DNA of 64,000 nucleotides. Origin: Mycolicibacterium sp. S2-37. GTDB taxonomy: Bacteria; Actinomycetota; Actinomycetes; Mycobacteriales; Mycobacteriaceae. The notes beneath the pieces were generated by a model. It saw nothing but the letters and a program-made list of their open reading frames with translations. It was not told the DNA's origin and searched no databases. Made by a program: the position numbers and the translations under genes. The DNA lies in the NCBI RefSeq assembly GCF_017352375.1, contig NZ_JAFEVR010000006.1, forward strand, positions 124,001-188,000, read 5' to 3'. Shown piece after piece: positions 36,386 through 46,825 of the stretch (position 1 is the stretch's first letter; the number at the start of each line of letters is the position of its first letter).

Positions 36386-36925
36386 TCAGTGCAGACAGTC
36401 GGCGGCCGAGACCAGCTCGGCGCTCATGTTGTCGGCCATCATCCGCACCGCTGCCTGGCCCAGCTCGGCGTCGATGTGCGCGACCGCGTCCTGGGGGATC
36501 ACCACCGGGAAGTGCCGGACGTAGGCATCCAGCGCGGTGTAGAGGATGCACTGTTCGGTGACCTGGCCGGTCAGCACCACGCGGTCGGGCTCCAACTGCG
36601 TGAGCAGATAGGCCAGCGGTGTCGCGTAGAACGCGCTGTGGCGGACCTTCGTCATCAGCCGGCAGCCGTCCTGCGGGACGATCGGTTTGACCAGATCCGG
36701 CCGCTCGCCTTGAAGAGCCGACTGCACGATGTCGCTGAACTCCGCGCTGAAGTCGCCGTAGTTGTCATTGATGTAGACAAGCTCGACGTCGTCGCGGCGA
36801 TGGGCGTCGGCGACGAGCCTGGCGATGGGATCGACGATCTCGGCGACGTTCGGCGCAAGCTTCTCGGCGTCCGGATGGTCGTAGGTGTTCATCATGTCGA
36901 TGATCAGCACGGCGGTCTTACTCAT
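36386..36925 (-). CDS. Isochorismatase-like cysteine hydrolase
   Basis: 179 aa from the ATG at 36925 (M-S-K-T-A-V-L-I-I-D). An ATG 15 codons earlier would overlap the nadE start and adds no family residues. The expected Asp-Lys-Cys triad is visible: the Asp in I-I-D-M, the Lys in M-T-K-V-R and the Cys in V-T-E-Q-C-I-L. It lacks the metal-binding histidines of typical PncA, so it is not a standard nicotinamidase. It may hydrolyse an amide or isochorismate-like substrate. It is divergent from nadE, and upstream of the SARP gene on the same strand. Confidence 0.82.
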   Translation of the reverse strand: MSKTAVLIIDMMNTYDHPDAEKLAPNVAEIVDPIARLVADAHRRDDVELVYINDNYGDFSAEFSDIVQSALQGERPDLVKPIVPQDGCRLMTKVRHSAFYATPLAYLLTQLEPDRVVLTGQVTEQCILYTALDAYVRHFPVVIPQDAVAHIDAELGQAAVRMMADNMSAELVSAADCLH

Positions 36926-36968
36926 GGGGGAGGCATACCCCGAAGGGAATCCGGGCAACAATGTGGGC

Positions 36969-39011
36969 ATGGATTTTTTCTCCGCCTATCGGCACGGCTT
37001 CGTGCGCGTCGCCGCGTGCACCCATACCACCGCTCTGGCGGATCCGGCGGGTAACGCCGAATCGGTGCTCGGGCTGGCGCGCGAGTGCCATGACGACGGT
37101 GTCGCGCTGGCGGTGTTCCCCGAGCTGACGCTGACCGGATACTCGATCGAGGACGTCGTGTTGCAGGACGCGCTGCTCGAGGCGGTCGAGGCGGCGCTGC
37201 TCGACATCGTCGTCCGCTCGGCGGATCTGCTGCCGGTGCTGGTGATCGGCGCACCCCTGCGCCACCGCAACCGGGTGTACAACACCGCCGTGGTCATCCA
37301 CCGCGGTCAGGTGCTCGGGGTGGTGCCGAAGTCCTACATCCCCAACTACCGCGAGTTCTACGAGAAGCGTCAACTCGCGCCCGGCGACGATGAGCGCGGC
37401 GAGATCACCCTGGCCGGTGTCGAGGTGCCGTTCGGCCCGGATCTGCTCTTCGCGGCCGCGGATCTGCCCGCTTTCGTTCTGCACGTCGAGATCTGCGAGG
37501 ACATGTGGGTTCCGGTGCCGCCGAGCGCCGAAGCGGCCCTGGCGGGTGCGACGGTGCTGGCCAACCTGTCGGGCAGCCCGATCACGATCGGCCGCGCCGA
37601 GGACCGCAACCTGATGGCCCGGTCGGCGTCGTCGAGGTGCCTGGCGGCTTATGTGTACGCCGCGGCGGGTGAGGGTGAGTCGACGACCGACCTGGCGTGG
37701 GACGGGCAGACGATGATCTGGGAGAACGGCGTGTGCCTGGCCCAGTCCGAGCGGTTCCCGAAGGGGGAGCGGCGTTCGGTGGCCGACGTCGACGTCGAGT
37801 TGCTGCGCAACGAACGCGTGCGGATGGGCACGTTCGACGACAATCGCCGCCATCACCTGATCGACGAGGATTCGTTCCGCCGCATCGAGTTCACCCTCGA
37901 CCCGCCCACCGGCGACATCGGTCTGCGCCGAGAGGTCGAACGATTCCCATTCGTCCCCGCCGACGAGGCGCGGCTCGAGCAGGACTGCTACGAGGCCTAC
38001 AACATTCAGGTGGCCGGCCTCGAACAACGTTTGCGTGCACTGGATTTCCCGAAGATCGTGCTGGGATTGTCGGGTGGCCTGGACTCCACCCACGCGCTGA
38101 TCGTGGCGGCGCGGGCGATGGACCGGGAGGACCGGCCGCGCCGCGACATCCTGGCGTTCACGCTGCCCGGTTTCGCGACCGGTGAGCGCACGAGGGACAA
38201 CGCGACCCGGCTCGCCGAGGCGTTGGGCGTGACCTTCGAGACCATCGACATCACGTCCACGGCCGAGTTGATGCTGACGAACATGGACCACCCCTTCTCG
38301 CGCGGCGAGAAGGTCTACGACGTGACGTTCGAGAATGTGCAGGCCGGTCTCCGCACCGATTATCTGTTCCGGCTGGCCAACCAGCGCCGCGGGATCGTGC
38401 TCGGCACCGGGGACCTGTCGGAGCTCGCGCTGGGCTGGTCGACCTACGGTGTCGGTGACCAGATGTCGCACTACAACGTCAACGGCGGGGTGCCGAAGAC
38501 ATTGATCCAGCATCTGATCCGCTGGGTGATCTCGTCACATCAGTTCGACGACCGGGTCAACGAAGTGCTTCAGTCGGTGCTCGACACCGAGATCAGCCCG
38601 GAGTTGGTGCCTGCGGGCGAGGACGAGGAGATCCAGAGCAGCGAGGGCAAGGTGGGACCGTATGTCCTCCAGGACTTTTCGTTGTTCCAGGTGCTGCGCT
38701 ACGGTTTCCGCCCGTCGAAGGTGGCGTTCCTGGCGTGGCACGCCTGGAGCGACGCCGACAGGGGCGACTGGCCCGTCGGCTATCCCGAGGACAAGCGTCC
38801 GGTCTATTCGCTCAAGGAGATCCGGCACTGGCTGCAGGTGTTCGCGCAGCGGTTCTACTCGTTCAGCCAGTTCAAGCGATCGGCGCTACCCAACGGGCCC
38901 AAGGTGTCCGCGGGTGGATCGCTGTCCCCGCGCGGCGACTGGCGGGCGCCCTCGGACATGTCGGCACGGGTGTGGCTCGACGAGATCGAGCGATCGGTCC
39001 CGGAGGGCTGA
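36969..39011 (+). CDS. nadE: Glutamine-dependent NAD+ synthetase
   Basis: 680 aa from the ATG at 36969 ([11 protein letters not shown]). The N-terminal glutaminase (nitrilase fold) has Glu in P-E-L-T-L-T-G-Y, Lys in V-P-K-S-Y and Cys in E-I-C-E-D-M-W. The C-terminal synthetase has the PP-loop [10 protein letters not shown]. It makes NAD from deamido-NAD, ATP and glutamine through an ammonia tunnel. Same family length as Rv2438c. Confidence 0.97.
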   Translation: MDFFSAYRHGFVRVAACTHTTALADPAGNAESVLGLARECHDDGVALAVFPELTLTGYSIEDVVLQDALLEAVEAALLDIVVRSADLLPVLVIGAPLRHRNRVYNTAVVIHRGQVLGVVPKSYIPNYREFYEKRQLAPGDDERGEITLAGVEVPFGPDLLFAAADLPAFVLHVEICEDMWVPVPPSAEAALAGATVLANLSGSPITIGRAEDRNLMARSASSRCLAAYVYAAAGEGESTTDLAWDGQTMIWENGVCLAQSERFPKGERRSVADVDVELLRNERVRMGTFDDNRRHHLIDEDSFRRIEFTLDPPTGDIGLRREVERFPFVPADEARLEQDCYEAYNIQVAGLEQRLRALDFPKIVLGLSGGLDSTHALIVAARAMDREDRPRRDILAFTLPGFATGERTRDNATRLAEALGVTFETIDITSTAELMLTNMDHPFSRGEKVYDVTFENVQAGLRTDYLFRLANQRRGIVLGTGDLSELALGWSTYGVGDQMSHYNVNGGVPKTLIQHLIRWVISSHQFDDRVNEVLQSVLDTEISPELVPAGEDEEIQSSEGKVGPYVLQDFSLFQVLRYGFRPSKVAFLAWHAWSDADRGDWPVGYPEDKRPVYSLKEIRHWLQVFAQRFYSFSQFKRSALPNGPKVSAGGSLSPRGDWRAPSDMSARVWLDEIERSVPEG

Positions 39012-39014
39012 GGG

Positions 39015-39848
39015 CTACAGGCGCCCGTCGATCCGCAGCTCCGGATGCACCCAGTTCGGGGAGCGCCGCTCCTTGAAGGCCATGAACCCCTCGATCGACT
39101 CGGGGGCGCCCAGACTGGCCTGCATCCCGATCCGGTCGTAGAGGCCGATGTAGTCGTCGAGGCTGGACTTGATCACCGTCCGCGCGTGCGGCGCGGTTCG
39201 GCAGCACTGCGCCAGGACCTCTTTCGCGGTGTCCATCAGCTCGTCGTGCGGGACCACCCGCGCGATCAGACCCCAGTCCAGGGCTTCGGCCGCGGTCAGG
39301 GTGCGGCCGGTGAACATCAGGTCGCGGGTGCGGACCGGACCGATCAGCCGGGCCAGCATGTGGCTGTAGTAGGTGTCGGCGATCCCGCGGTAGAGCTCTG
39401 GGACGCGGAACGTCGCACGTTCACTCACCACCGCGATGTCGGCGCACAGCGCGATCTGCATCCCGCCGCCCTGGCACAACCCGTTGACGGCCGCGACCAC
39501 TGGTTTCGACGACTGGCGCAGGGTGTCGAAGGGCAGCGCGTCCATGCCGAGCGCCGAGCCGAACGTCAACCAGTTGTCCGCGCCACCGCCGCCCATGTCG
39601 CCGCCGGGCGCGAAGACGTCGCCGGCGCCGGTGATCAGCAGTCCCGCCAGATCCGGATCGCTGTCGACGTGGCGCACCGCGTATTTGATCCCGAAGTACA
39701 TCGCCGGGGTCATGGCGTTGCGCGCCTCGGGACGGTCGAGCGTGCACACCCCGAAGGCGCCGTCGCGGTTGAACCTCAGGAAGTGGGTGCCCAGCCAGTC
39801 GCCCTCCGGCGGCCGTGGTGTCTGGTCGATCGTCTGCTCTGACGTCAT
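39015..39848 (-). CDS. Enoyl-CoA hydratase/isomerase family protein
   Basis: 277 aa from the ATG at 39848. Crotonase motifs are A-R-N-A-M, the oxyanion-hole region A-P-G-G-D-M-G-G-G, and V-A-A-V-N-G-L-C-Q-G-G-G-M. An Asp/Glu pair typical of true hydratases is not obvious, so isomerase or hydrolase activity is possible. The start overlaps the ribokinase stop by four bases. It converges on nadE with only 3 bp between. Confidence 0.87.
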   Translation of the reverse strand: MTSEQTIDQTPRPPEGDWLGTHFLRFNRDGAFGVCTLDRPEARNAMTPAMYFGIKYAVRHVDSDPDLAGLLITGAGDVFAPGGDMGGGGADNWLTFGSALGMDALPFDTLRQSSKPVVAAVNGLCQGGGMQIALCADIAVVSERATFRVPELYRGIADTYYSHMLARLIGPVRTRDLMFTGRTLTAAEALDWGLIARVVPHDELMDTAKEVLAQCCRTAPHARTVIKSSLDDYIGLYDRIGMQASLGAPESIEGFMAFKERRSPNWVHPELRIDGRL

Positions 39849-40723
39849 CGCTGTCCTTTCGTCGTCCGGGTCATCGCGTCGGCGATCGCCGCCGCGGTCG
39901 GGGCGCAGTCGCCCGCACCGGGCACGAGTGTCGCGAGCGCACCCGCCACACATGCCCGCCGCAGCGCGTCCTCGTGTCCGGCCGGCCAGTGCGCGGCCAG
40001 TACGCCCGCGAACACATCCCCGGCTCCGGTGGTGTCGACGGCGTCCACGGCCGGAGCAGGTACGTCGAAGCGTTCGTCGGCACTCAGATAGCTCGCCCCG
40101 CGCGCGCCCCGGGTGATCACCAGATGCGGCACCGGCCAATGCCATTCGGACGCTTCGGTCTCGTTGACCACGACCACGTCGGCGAGCTGCGACAGCGCCA
40201 GCAGGTCATGTGGCGCGGCGCCGGCCGGGGAGGCGTTGGCCATCACCACGGCGCCCCCGGCACGGGCGATCCCGGCGGCGTCGAGCACCGTCGCCGACGG
40301 GATCTCCAACTGCAGCAGCACCACCTCGGCTGCACCGATCACCGCGCGCAACGGTGCCGGATCGACGTTGAGGTGCTGGTTGGCGCCGGGCGCGACGACG
40401 ATCGTGTTCTCGGCGGCCGAGTCGACGACCACCACCGCCGATCCGCTCGGCCCCGGCACCGTCACCACCGCGCCGAGGTCGACTCCGTTGCCGCCGAGGT
40501 GGGCGCGCAACCGCTCGGCGGCGGCGTCCTCGCCCAGTGCCGCCACCAACGAGACCGCCGCCCCGGCACGGGCGGCGGCCACCGCCTGGTTGCCGCCCTT
40601 GCCGCCGGGGGACCACGACGACGACGAGGCGAGCACGGTCTGGCCGGGCCGCGGCAGCGAGGCGACGGTGAACTGCAGATCGGCGTTGACACTGCCCACC
40701 ACGCAGACCCGCGCTGCCGCCAT
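39845..40723 (-). CDS. rbsK: Ribokinase, PfkB family
   Basis: 292 aa. It begins V-C-V-V-G-S-V-N-A-D and has the first PfkB signature G-G-K-G-G-N-Q-A-V-A and the second D-T-T-G-A-G-D-V-F-A-G, whose Asp is the catalytic base. It phosphorylates ribose or a similar sugar. It matches Rv2436 in this neighbourhood. Co-translated with the enoyl-CoA hydratase, a pairing with no obvious common pathway. Confidence 0.88.
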   Translation of the reverse strand: MAAARVCVVGSVNADLQFTVASLPRPGQTVLASSSSWSPGGKGGNQAVAAARAGAAVSLVAALGEDAAAERLRAHLGGNGVDLGAVVTVPGPSGSAVVVVDSAAENTIVVAPGANQHLNVDPAPLRAVIGAAEVVLLQLEIPSATVLDAAGIARAGGAVVMANASPAGAAPHDLLALSQLADVVVVNETEASEWHWPVPHLVITRGARGASYLSADERFDVPAPAVDAVDTTGAGDVFAGVLAAHWPAGHEDALRRACVAGALATLVPGAGDCAPTAAAIADAMTRTTKGQR

Positions 40724-40779
40724 GCAGGTAACGCTAGCTCAGCTATGGATGCGCCGCGGTCGGATGCGCGCACCTCCGA

Positions 40780-40785
40780 TACCCT
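40780..40785 (+). promoter_or_regulatory. -10 box of leaderless proA
   Basis: TACCCT ends six bases before the proA ATG at 40792; no Shine-Dalgarno is present. The transcript should start at the A of the ATG. Confidence 0.65.
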
Positions 40786-40791
40786 GGGCTG

Positions 40792-42039
40792 ATGAGTGTG
40801 CACGCCCCCGCGGCGCCCGACCTGCGTGCGCAGGTTCACGACGCGGCCCGCCGGGCCCGCGCCGCCTCGCGGTCGCTGGCGACCCTGTCCACCGAGACCA
40901 AGAACCGCGCCCTGCGCGCCGCCGCGGACCGGATCCTGCGGGACGCCCACACCATCATCGCGGCCAATGAGCGCGACCTCGAGACGGCGCGCGCAGCCGG
41001 AACGCCTGCCGCCATGCTCGACCGCCTGGCACTCAACCCGCAGCGCATCGACGGTGTGGCCACCGGTCTGCGGCAGGTCGCCGGTCTGCCCGACCCGGTG
41101 GGCGAGGTGTTGCGCGGCAGCACGCTGGTCAACGGTCTGCAACTGCGACAGCAGCGGGTGCCGCTCGGGGTGGTGGGCATCGTCTACGAAGGCAGGCCGA
41201 ACGTCACCGTCGATGCGTTCGGGCTGACGTTGAAGTCCGGGAACGCGGTGCTGCTGCGCGGCAGTTCCTCGGCGGCGCAGTCCAACGCCGCACTGGTCGA
41301 TTCGCTGCGCGCGGCGCTGGTCGGCGAGGATCTCGACCCTGACGCTGTGCAACTGCTGCCCAGCCACGACCGGGCCAGTGTCACCCACCTGATCCAGGCC
41401 CGCGGTCTGGTCGACGTGGTCATTCCGCGCGGCGGCGCCGGCCTCATCGACGCCGTCGTCCGCGACGCACAGGTGCCGACCATCGAGACCGGCGTGGGCA
41501 ACTGCCACGTCTACGTGCACGCCGCAGCGGATCTCGACATGGCCGAATCCATCGTCCTCAACGCCAAGACCCGCCGCCCCAGCGTGTGCAACGCGGCTGA
41601 ATCGGTGCTCGTCGACGCGGCGATCGCCGAACACGCCGTACCCCGGCTGACGCGCGCCCTGCAGGAGGCCGGCGTCACCGTGCACGCCGACCCGTCGGAC
41701 GACGAGCTGCGGGCGGAGTTCCTCTCGATGGACATCGCCCTGGCCGTGGTCGACGGCGTCGACGCGGCCATCGACCACGTCAATGAATTCGGTTCCGGCC
41801 ACACCGAGGCTATTGTGACGACGGATCTGGCTGCCGCGCAACGCTTCACCGAGCGAGTCGACGCCGCCGCGGTGATGGTCAACGCCTCGACCGCGTTCAC
41901 CGACGGTGAGCAGTTCGGCTTCGGCGCCGAGATCGGGATCAGCACGCAGAAGCTGCACGCCCGCGGCCCGATGGGTCTGCCAGAATTGACCTCTACCAAG
42001 TGGATTGTGTGGGGAGACGGCCACACCCGCCCTGCCTAG
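40792..42039 (+). CDS. proA: Gamma-glutamyl phosphate reductase
   Basis: 415 aa of the aldehyde dehydrogenase superfamily. It has V-Y-E-G-R-P-N-V-T near residue 130 and the catalytic Cys in R-R-P-S-V-C-N-A-A. It makes glutamate semialdehyde from the ProB product using NADPH, the second step of proline synthesis. It lies apart from proB, as in mycobacteria (Rv2427c). Confidence 0.96.
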   Translation: MSVHAPAAPDLRAQVHDAARRARAASRSLATLSTETKNRALRAAADRILRDAHTIIAANERDLETARAAGTPAAMLDRLALNPQRIDGVATGLRQVAGLPDPVGEVLRGSTLVNGLQLRQQRVPLGVVGIVYEGRPNVTVDAFGLTLKSGNAVLLRGSSSAAQSNAALVDSLRAALVGEDLDPDAVQLLPSHDRASVTHLIQARGLVDVVIPRGGAGLIDAVVRDAQVPTIETGVGNCHVYVHAAADLDMAESIVLNAKTRRPSVCNAAESVLVDAAIAEHAVPRLTRALQEAGVTVHADPSDDELRAEFLSMDIALAVVDGVDAAIDHVNEFGSGHTEAIVTTDLAAAQRFTERVDAAAVMVNASTAFTDGEQFGFGAEIGISTQKLHARGPMGLPELTSTKWIVWGDGHTRPA

Positions 42040-42056
42040 ATCGGAGCACCATTTCC

Positions 42057-42944
42057 GTGAGCGTCCCCGCACGTTCGGCCCCACTGTTCGCCGACATCGA
42101 CGATGTCTCGCGCCGGTTGGCCGAAACCGGCTACCTGCCCGACACCGCAACGGCCACCGCCGTCTTCCTCGCCGACCGGCTGGGCAAACCCCTGCTCGTC
42201 GAGGGACCGGCGGGTGTCGGCAAGACCGAACTCGCCCGCGCCGTGGCCCAGACAACCGGTTCCGGTCTGGTGCGCCTGCAGTGCTACGAGGGTGTCGACG
42301 AGTCACGGGCCCTCTACGAGTGGAACCACGCCAAGCAAATCCTGCGCATTCAAACGGGGGTCCAGGCAGGACAGTCGGACTGGGATCAGACCAAGACCGA
42401 CGTTTTCAGCGAGGAGTTCCTGCTGTCGCGTCCACTGCTGACCGCGATCCGGCGCACGGAGCCGACGGTGCTGCTGATCGACGAGACCGACAAGGCCGAC
42501 ATCGAGATCGAAGGCCTGCTGCTCGAGGTGCTCTCCGACTTCGCGGTCACCGTTCCCGAACTGGGCACCATCACCGCCGAGCGGCAGCCGTTCGTGCTGT
42601 TGACGTCCAACGCCACCCGGGAACTGTCCGAGGCGCTCAAGCGGCGCTGCCTGTTCCTGCACATCGACTTCCCCGACCCGGATCTGGAACGCCGCATCCT
42701 GCTCTCGCGGGTGCCCGAGCTGCCCGAACACTTGGCCGCGGAACTGGTCCGCATCATCGGTGTGCTGCGCGGGATGCAGCTCAAGAAAGTGCCGTCGGTC
42801 GCCGAGACGATCGACTGGGGCCGCACGCTGCTGGCGCTGGGAATGGACACGATCGACGACGCGATGATCGCCGCGACGCTCGGGGTGGTGCTCAAGCACC
42901 AGTCCGACCAGCAGCGCGCCGCCGGTGAGCTCAGGCTGAACTGA
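42057..42944 (+). CDS. MoxR-family AAA+ ATPase
   Basis: 295 aa from a GTG at 42057, 17 bp after proA. Walker A is G-P-A-G-V-G-K-T (about residues 44-51) and Walker B is L-L-I-D-E-T-D-K; sensor 1 is L-L-T-S-N-A-T-R-E-L. MoxR ATPases act as chaperones with a VWA partner, and that partner follows directly. The pair resembles CoxD/CoxE of CO dehydrogenase maturation, but no cox genes are here. Matches Rv2426c. Confidence 0.92.
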   Translation: MSVPARSAPLFADIDDVSRRLAETGYLPDTATATAVFLADRLGKPLLVEGPAGVGKTELARAVAQTTGSGLVRLQCYEGVDESRALYEWNHAKQILRIQTGVQAGQSDWDQTKTDVFSEEFLLSRPLLTAIRRTEPTVLLIDETDKADIEIEGLLLEVLSDFAVTVPELGTITAERQPFVLLTSNATRELSEALKRRCLFLHIDFPDPDLERRILLSRVPELPEHLAAELVRIIGVLRGMQLKKVPSVAETIDWGRTLLALGMDTIDDAMIAATLGVVLKHQSDQQRAAGELRLN

Positions 42945-44389
42945 TGCCGCCGCGCCGCGTCCGGCCGCCTCAGCCGCTGGCCCCGCACGGGATACCCGGA
43001 CACCTGGTCGAGTTCGTCGAAGCGATGCGCGGACAGGGCATCTCCGTCGGACCGTCGGAGACCGTGGACGCCGGACGGGTGATGTCGGTGCTCGGTCTCG
43101 GCAGCCGCGAGGCGCTGCGTGAGGGCATCGCCTGCGCGGTGCTGCGTCGCCCGGATCACCGCGAGACCTACGACATGCTGTTCGATCTGTTCTTCCCTGC
43201 GGCGATCGGCGGGAAGACCGTCGTCGTCGACGAGGGCGAAAGCACCGACGACGATCCGGGACTGCTGTCCGAGGACGTCGAGGCGATGCGGGAAGCGCTG
43301 CTGCAGCTGCTCAACGACAACCCCGATCTGGCCCGCCTCGACGAGCGGCTGACCGCGATGATCGCCCAGATCATCGAGTCCTACGGCCGGTACGACTCCA
43401 GCCGGGGCCCGTCGTACTCGTCCTATCAGGCGCTCAAGGCGATGAACCTCGACGACCTGGAGGGCAGGCTGCTGGCCGGGCTGCTCGCACCGTATGGCGA
43501 CGAGCCGACACCCACCCAGGAGCAGATCGCCAAAGCGATTGCCGCGCAGCGCATCACTCAGCTCCGCAAGATGGTCGAAGGGGAGACCAAACGGCGCACC
43601 GCCGAGCGGCTCGGACGCGAGCACGTCCAGACCTACGGCGTGCCGCAGCTGGCCGAGAACGTCGAGTTCCTGCGTGCCTCAGGCGAACAGCTGCGGCAGA
43701 TGCGTCGCGTGGTCGCGCCGCTGGCCCGCACCCTGGCGACGCGGCTGGCGGCCCGGCGCCGTCGCTCCCGCGCCGGTGAGATCGACCTGCGCAAGACCCT
43801 GCGCAAGTCGATGTCGACCGGAGGCGTACCCATCGACGTCGTGCTCAAGAAACCACATCCGGCCCGACCCGAGCTCGTGGTGCTCTGCGACGTGTCGGGG
43901 TCGGTCGCCGGGTTCAGCCACTTCACTCTGATGCTGGTGCATGCGCTACGTCAGCAGTTCAGCCGGGTGCGCGTCTTCGCCTTCATCGACACCACCGACG
44001 AGGTCACCGCGATGTTCGGCCCGGACGCCGACCTGGCGGTCGCCGTCCAGCGCATCACCCGCGAGGCGGGTGTCTACACCCGCGACGGGCACTCGGACTA
44101 CGGCAACGCCTTCGTGTCGTTCCTGCACAAATACCCGACGGCGCTGTCACCCCGCAGTTCGCTGCTCATCCTCGGCGATGCCCGCAACAACTACCGCAAC
44201 CCCGAGACCGAGCTGCTGGCTCGCATGGTCAACGCCAGCCGCCATGCGCATTGGCTGAACCCCGAACCGCTGCACCTGTGGGGGAGTGGCGATTCGGCGG
44301 TGCCGCGCTACACCGACCTGATCACGATGCACGAATGCCGGTCGGCCAAGCAGCTGGCCGGGGTGATCGACCAGCTGCTGCCGATCTGA
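42944..44389 (+). CDS. CoxE-like VWA-domain protein
   Basis: 481 aa. The ATG shares one base with the moxR stop (TGATG), so translation is coupled. A helical N-terminal half is followed by a VWA domain near residue 310 with the MIDAS motif C-D-V-S-G-S-V. It should bind a metal ion and dock a client protein for the MoxR ATPase. Client unknown. Matches Rv2425c. Confidence 0.9.
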   Translation: MPPRRVRPPQPLAPHGIPGHLVEFVEAMRGQGISVGPSETVDAGRVMSVLGLGSREALREGIACAVLRRPDHRETYDMLFDLFFPAAIGGKTVVVDEGESTDDDPGLLSEDVEAMREALLQLLNDNPDLARLDERLTAMIAQIIESYGRYDSSRGPSYSSYQALKAMNLDDLEGRLLAGLLAPYGDEPTPTQEQIAKAIAAQRITQLRKMVEGETKRRTAERLGREHVQTYGVPQLAENVEFLRASGEQLRQMRRVVAPLARTLATRLAARRRRSRAGEIDLRKTLRKSMSTGGVPIDVVLKKPHPARPELVVLCDVSGSVAGFSHFTLMLVHALRQQFSRVRVFAFIDTTDEVTAMFGPDADLAVAVQRITREAGVYTRDGHSDYGNAFVSFLHKYPTALSPRSSLLILGDARNNYRNPETELLARMVNASRHAHWLNPEPLHLWGSGDSAVPRYTDLITMHECRSAKQLAGVIDQLLPI

Positions 44390-44421
44390 GCCGCGGCCGC
44401 GCTGCCGTAAGCTCGCTATTC

Positions 44422-45063
44422 GTGCAAACCCCACCTCGGCGGCTCGGCGTGATGGGCGGGACGTTCGATCCCGTCCACAACGGGCACCTGGTCGCGGCCA
44501 GCGAGGTGGCCGATCTGTTCGATCTCGACGAGGTGGTGTTCGTGCCGACGGGCCAGCCGTGGCAGAAGCACAACCGGATGGTCACCGCCGCCGAGGACCG
44601 CTACCTGATGACGGTCATCGCGACGGCCGCCAATCCGCGGTTCTCGGTCAGCCGCGTCGACATCGACCGCGGCGGGCCGACCTACACCAAGGACACGCTG
44701 CGCGACCTGCGTGCGCTCAACCCGGACGCCGAGCTCTACTTCATCACCGGAGCCGATGCGCTGGCGTCGATCCTGTCCTGGCAGAACTGGGAGGAGATGT
44801 TCTCCATCGCCCGGTTCGTCGGGGTCAGCAGGCCGGGTTACGAGCTCGACGGCAAACACATCTCGGCCGCCATGCGGGAATTGCCGCCGGAGGCGCTGTC
44901 GCTGGTCGAGGTGCCCGCGCTGGCCATCTCGTCGAGCGACTGCCGCAAACGTGCCGCCGAGGCGAGGCCGATCTGGTACCTGGTGCCCGACGGCGTGGTC
45001 CAGTACGTGGCCAAACGCAGGCTCTATCTTCCCCAACCGCTCACCAAGGACGCACCGCTATGA
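44422..45063 (+). CDS. nadD: Nicotinate-nucleotide adenylyltransferase
   Basis: 213 aa from a GTG at 44422. A TAAGCT -10 lies eight bases before it, which suggests a leaderless message. The signature [11 protein letters not shown] is at residues 12-22, and I-S-S-S-D near residue 173. It joins nicotinate mononucleotide and ATP into deamido-NAD, the substrate of NadE in this window. It overlaps rsfS by four bases. Confidence 0.95.
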   Translation: MQTPPRRLGVMGGTFDPVHNGHLVAASEVADLFDLDEVVFVPTGQPWQKHNRMVTAAEDRYLMTVIATAANPRFSVSRVDIDRGGPTYTKDTLRDLRALNPDAELYFITGADALASILSWQNWEEMFSIARFVGVSRPGYELDGKHISAAMRELPPEALSLVEVPALAISSSDCRKRAAEARPIWYLVPDGVVQYVAKRRLYLPQPLTKDAPL

Positions 45064-45425
45064 CCGCCACCGACGAAGCCATCCAGATGTCGACGATCGC
45101 CGCTCGCGCGGCGGTGTCGAAACTCGCCGACGACGTCGTGGTGATCGACGTCTCGGGGCAGCTCGTGATCACCGACTGCTTCGTGATCGCATCGGCGTCC
45201 AATGAGCGCCAGGTCAACGCGATCGTCGACGAGGTCGAGGAGAAGATGCGGGTGGCCGGCCACAAGCCGGCCCGGCGTGAGGGCACCCGCGAGGGCCGCT
45301 GGACGCTGCTCGACTACGTCGACATCGTGGTACACATCCAGCACCAGGACGAACGCAACTTCTACGCCCTGGACCGGCTGTGGCGCGACTGCCCGCTGGT
45401 CCCGGTCGACCTGGACGCCTCGTGA
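45060..45425 (+). CDS. rsfS: Ribosome silencing factor
   Basis: 121 aa. It has the RsfS/Iojap core D-V-V-V-I-D-V-S-G and [15 protein letters not shown]. It binds L14 and blocks subunit joining when nutrients are short. Overlaps both nadD and gpgP. Confidence 0.95.
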   Translation: MTATDEAIQMSTIAARAAVSKLADDVVVIDVSGQLVITDCFVIASASNERQVNAIVDEVEEKMRVAGHKPARREGTREGRWTLLDYVDIVVHIQHQDERNFYALDRLWRDCPLVPVDLDAS

Positions 45426-46099
45426 AGGTCCGGCGCCTGGTCATGCTGCGGCACGGCCAGACCGAGTACAACGCGGACCGCCGGATGCAGGGCCAGCTCG
45501 ACACCGACCTGTCGGACCTCGGACGCGAACAGGCCGTGGTGGCCGCCGAGGCACTGGCCAAGCGGCAGCCGCTGGTGATCGTCTCCTCCGACCTGCGCCG
45601 CGCCCTGGACACCGCGACCGCCCTCGGCGAGCGGGCGGGAATGCCGGTGGCCGTGGACACCCGGCTGCGTGAGACGCACCTGGGCGACTGGCAGGGCATG
45701 ACGCACCTGGAGGTCGACGCCGTCGCCCCCGGCGCGCGGCTGGCCTGGCGCGACGACGCCCGATGGGCGCCGCACGGCGGGGAGAGCCGGGTGGACGTGG
45801 CGGCGCGCAGCCGCCCGCTGGTCGCCGAACTGGTCGACGGCCAGCCCGCCTGGGGGGACGATGTCCACGGTGGACAGGACCGGCCGGTGGTGCTGGTTGC
45901 CCACGGTGGGCTGATCGCTGCGCTGACCGCCGACCTGCTGGGCCTGCCGGTCGACACCTGGCCCGTGCTGGGCGGCATGGGCAACGCGAGCTGGGTGCAG
46001 TTGTCCGGCCACGCCGACGACGACGCGGGCCTGGACGGCATCCGGTGGCGACTGGATGTATGGAACGCCTCGGCGCAGGTCGGCCATGACGTCCTCTGA
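45422..46099 (+). CDS. gpgP: Glucosyl-3-phosphoglycerate phosphatase (histidine phosphatase family)
   Basis: 225 aa from a GTG that overlaps the rsfS stop. It begins [12 protein letters not shown], in which the His is phosphorylated, and has the second catalytic His in V-A-H-G-G-L. In this position (Rv2419c) the enzyme removes phosphate from glucosyl-3-phosphoglycerate, a step of methylglucose lipopolysaccharide synthesis. The next gene acts in the same pathway. Confidence 0.9.
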   Translation: MKVRRLVMLRHGQTEYNADRRMQGQLDTDLSDLGREQAVVAAEALAKRQPLVIVSSDLRRALDTATALGERAGMPVAVDTRLRETHLGDWQGMTHLEVDAVAPGARLAWRDDARWAPHGGESRVDVAARSRPLVAELVDGQPAWGDDVHGGQDRPVVLVAHGGLIAALTADLLGLPVDTWPVLGGMGNASWVQLSGHADDDAGLDGIRWRLDVWNASAQVGHDVL

Positions 46100-46823
46100 G
46101 AGGAGCACCCTCCTCGTCTTCGCGGACTCCCTGGCCTACTACGGCCCCACCGGCGGGCTACCGTCCGACGATCCGCGGATCTGGCCGAATATCGTTGCCC
46201 GGCAACTCGACTGGGATCTCGAACTGATCGGCCGAATCGGCTGGACCTGCCGCGACGTGTGGTGGGCGGCGACGCAGGATCCCCGGGCCTGGGCCGCACT
46301 GCCCCGTGCCGGGGCGGTGGTCTTCGCCACCGGAGGAATGGATTCGTTGCCGTCTCCGCTCCCCACGGCCCTGCGTGAGCTGATCCGCTACGTCCGCCCG
46401 CCGTGGCTGCGGCGGTGGGTGCGTGACGGCTACGGCTGGGTGCAGCCACGGCTGTCCCCGGTCGCCTCGTCCGCACTGCCGCCGCACCTGAGTGCGGAGT
46501 ATCTCGAGATGACCCGCGGCGCCATCGACTTCAACCGGCCTGGTATCCCGATCGTCGCGTCACTGCCGTCGGTGCACATCGCCGAGACCTACGGCAAGGC
46601 CCATCACGGCCGGCCGGGGACGGTCCGTGCGCTCACCGAATGGGCGCAATCACATGATGTTCCGCTGGTCGACCTCAAGGCCGCCGTCGCCGAACACGTG
46701 CTCTCCGGGCGTGGCAACCCCGACGGGATCCACTGGAATTTCGAGGCGCACGAGGCCGTGGCCGAGTTGATGCTGAAGGCGCTGGCCGAAGCCGGCGTGC
46801 CGTCGGCGCTTCCGGGGATCTGA
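46086..46823 (+). CDS. octT: Diglucosylglycerate octanoyltransferase
   Basis: 245 aa. It overlaps gpgP by 14 bp. It is an SGNH-type acyltransferase: F-A-D-S-L-A-Y at residues 12-18 supplies the Ser and N-P-D-G-I-H-W-N the Asp/His. The Rv2418c family member octanoylates diglucosylglycerate, priming methylglucose lipopolysaccharides that modulate fatty acid synthase I. Confidence 0.88.
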   Translation: MTSSERSTLLVFADSLAYYGPTGGLPSDDPRIWPNIVARQLDWDLELIGRIGWTCRDVWWAATQDPRAWAALPRAGAVVFATGGMDSLPSPLPTALRELIRYVRPPWLRRWVRDGYGWVQPRLSPVASSALPPHLSAEYLEMTRGAIDFNRPGIPIVASLPSVHIAETYGKAHHGRPGTVRALTEWAQSHDVPLVDLKAAVAEHVLSGRGNPDGIHWNFEAHEAVAELMLKALAEAGVPSALPGI

Positions 46824-46825
46824 CC

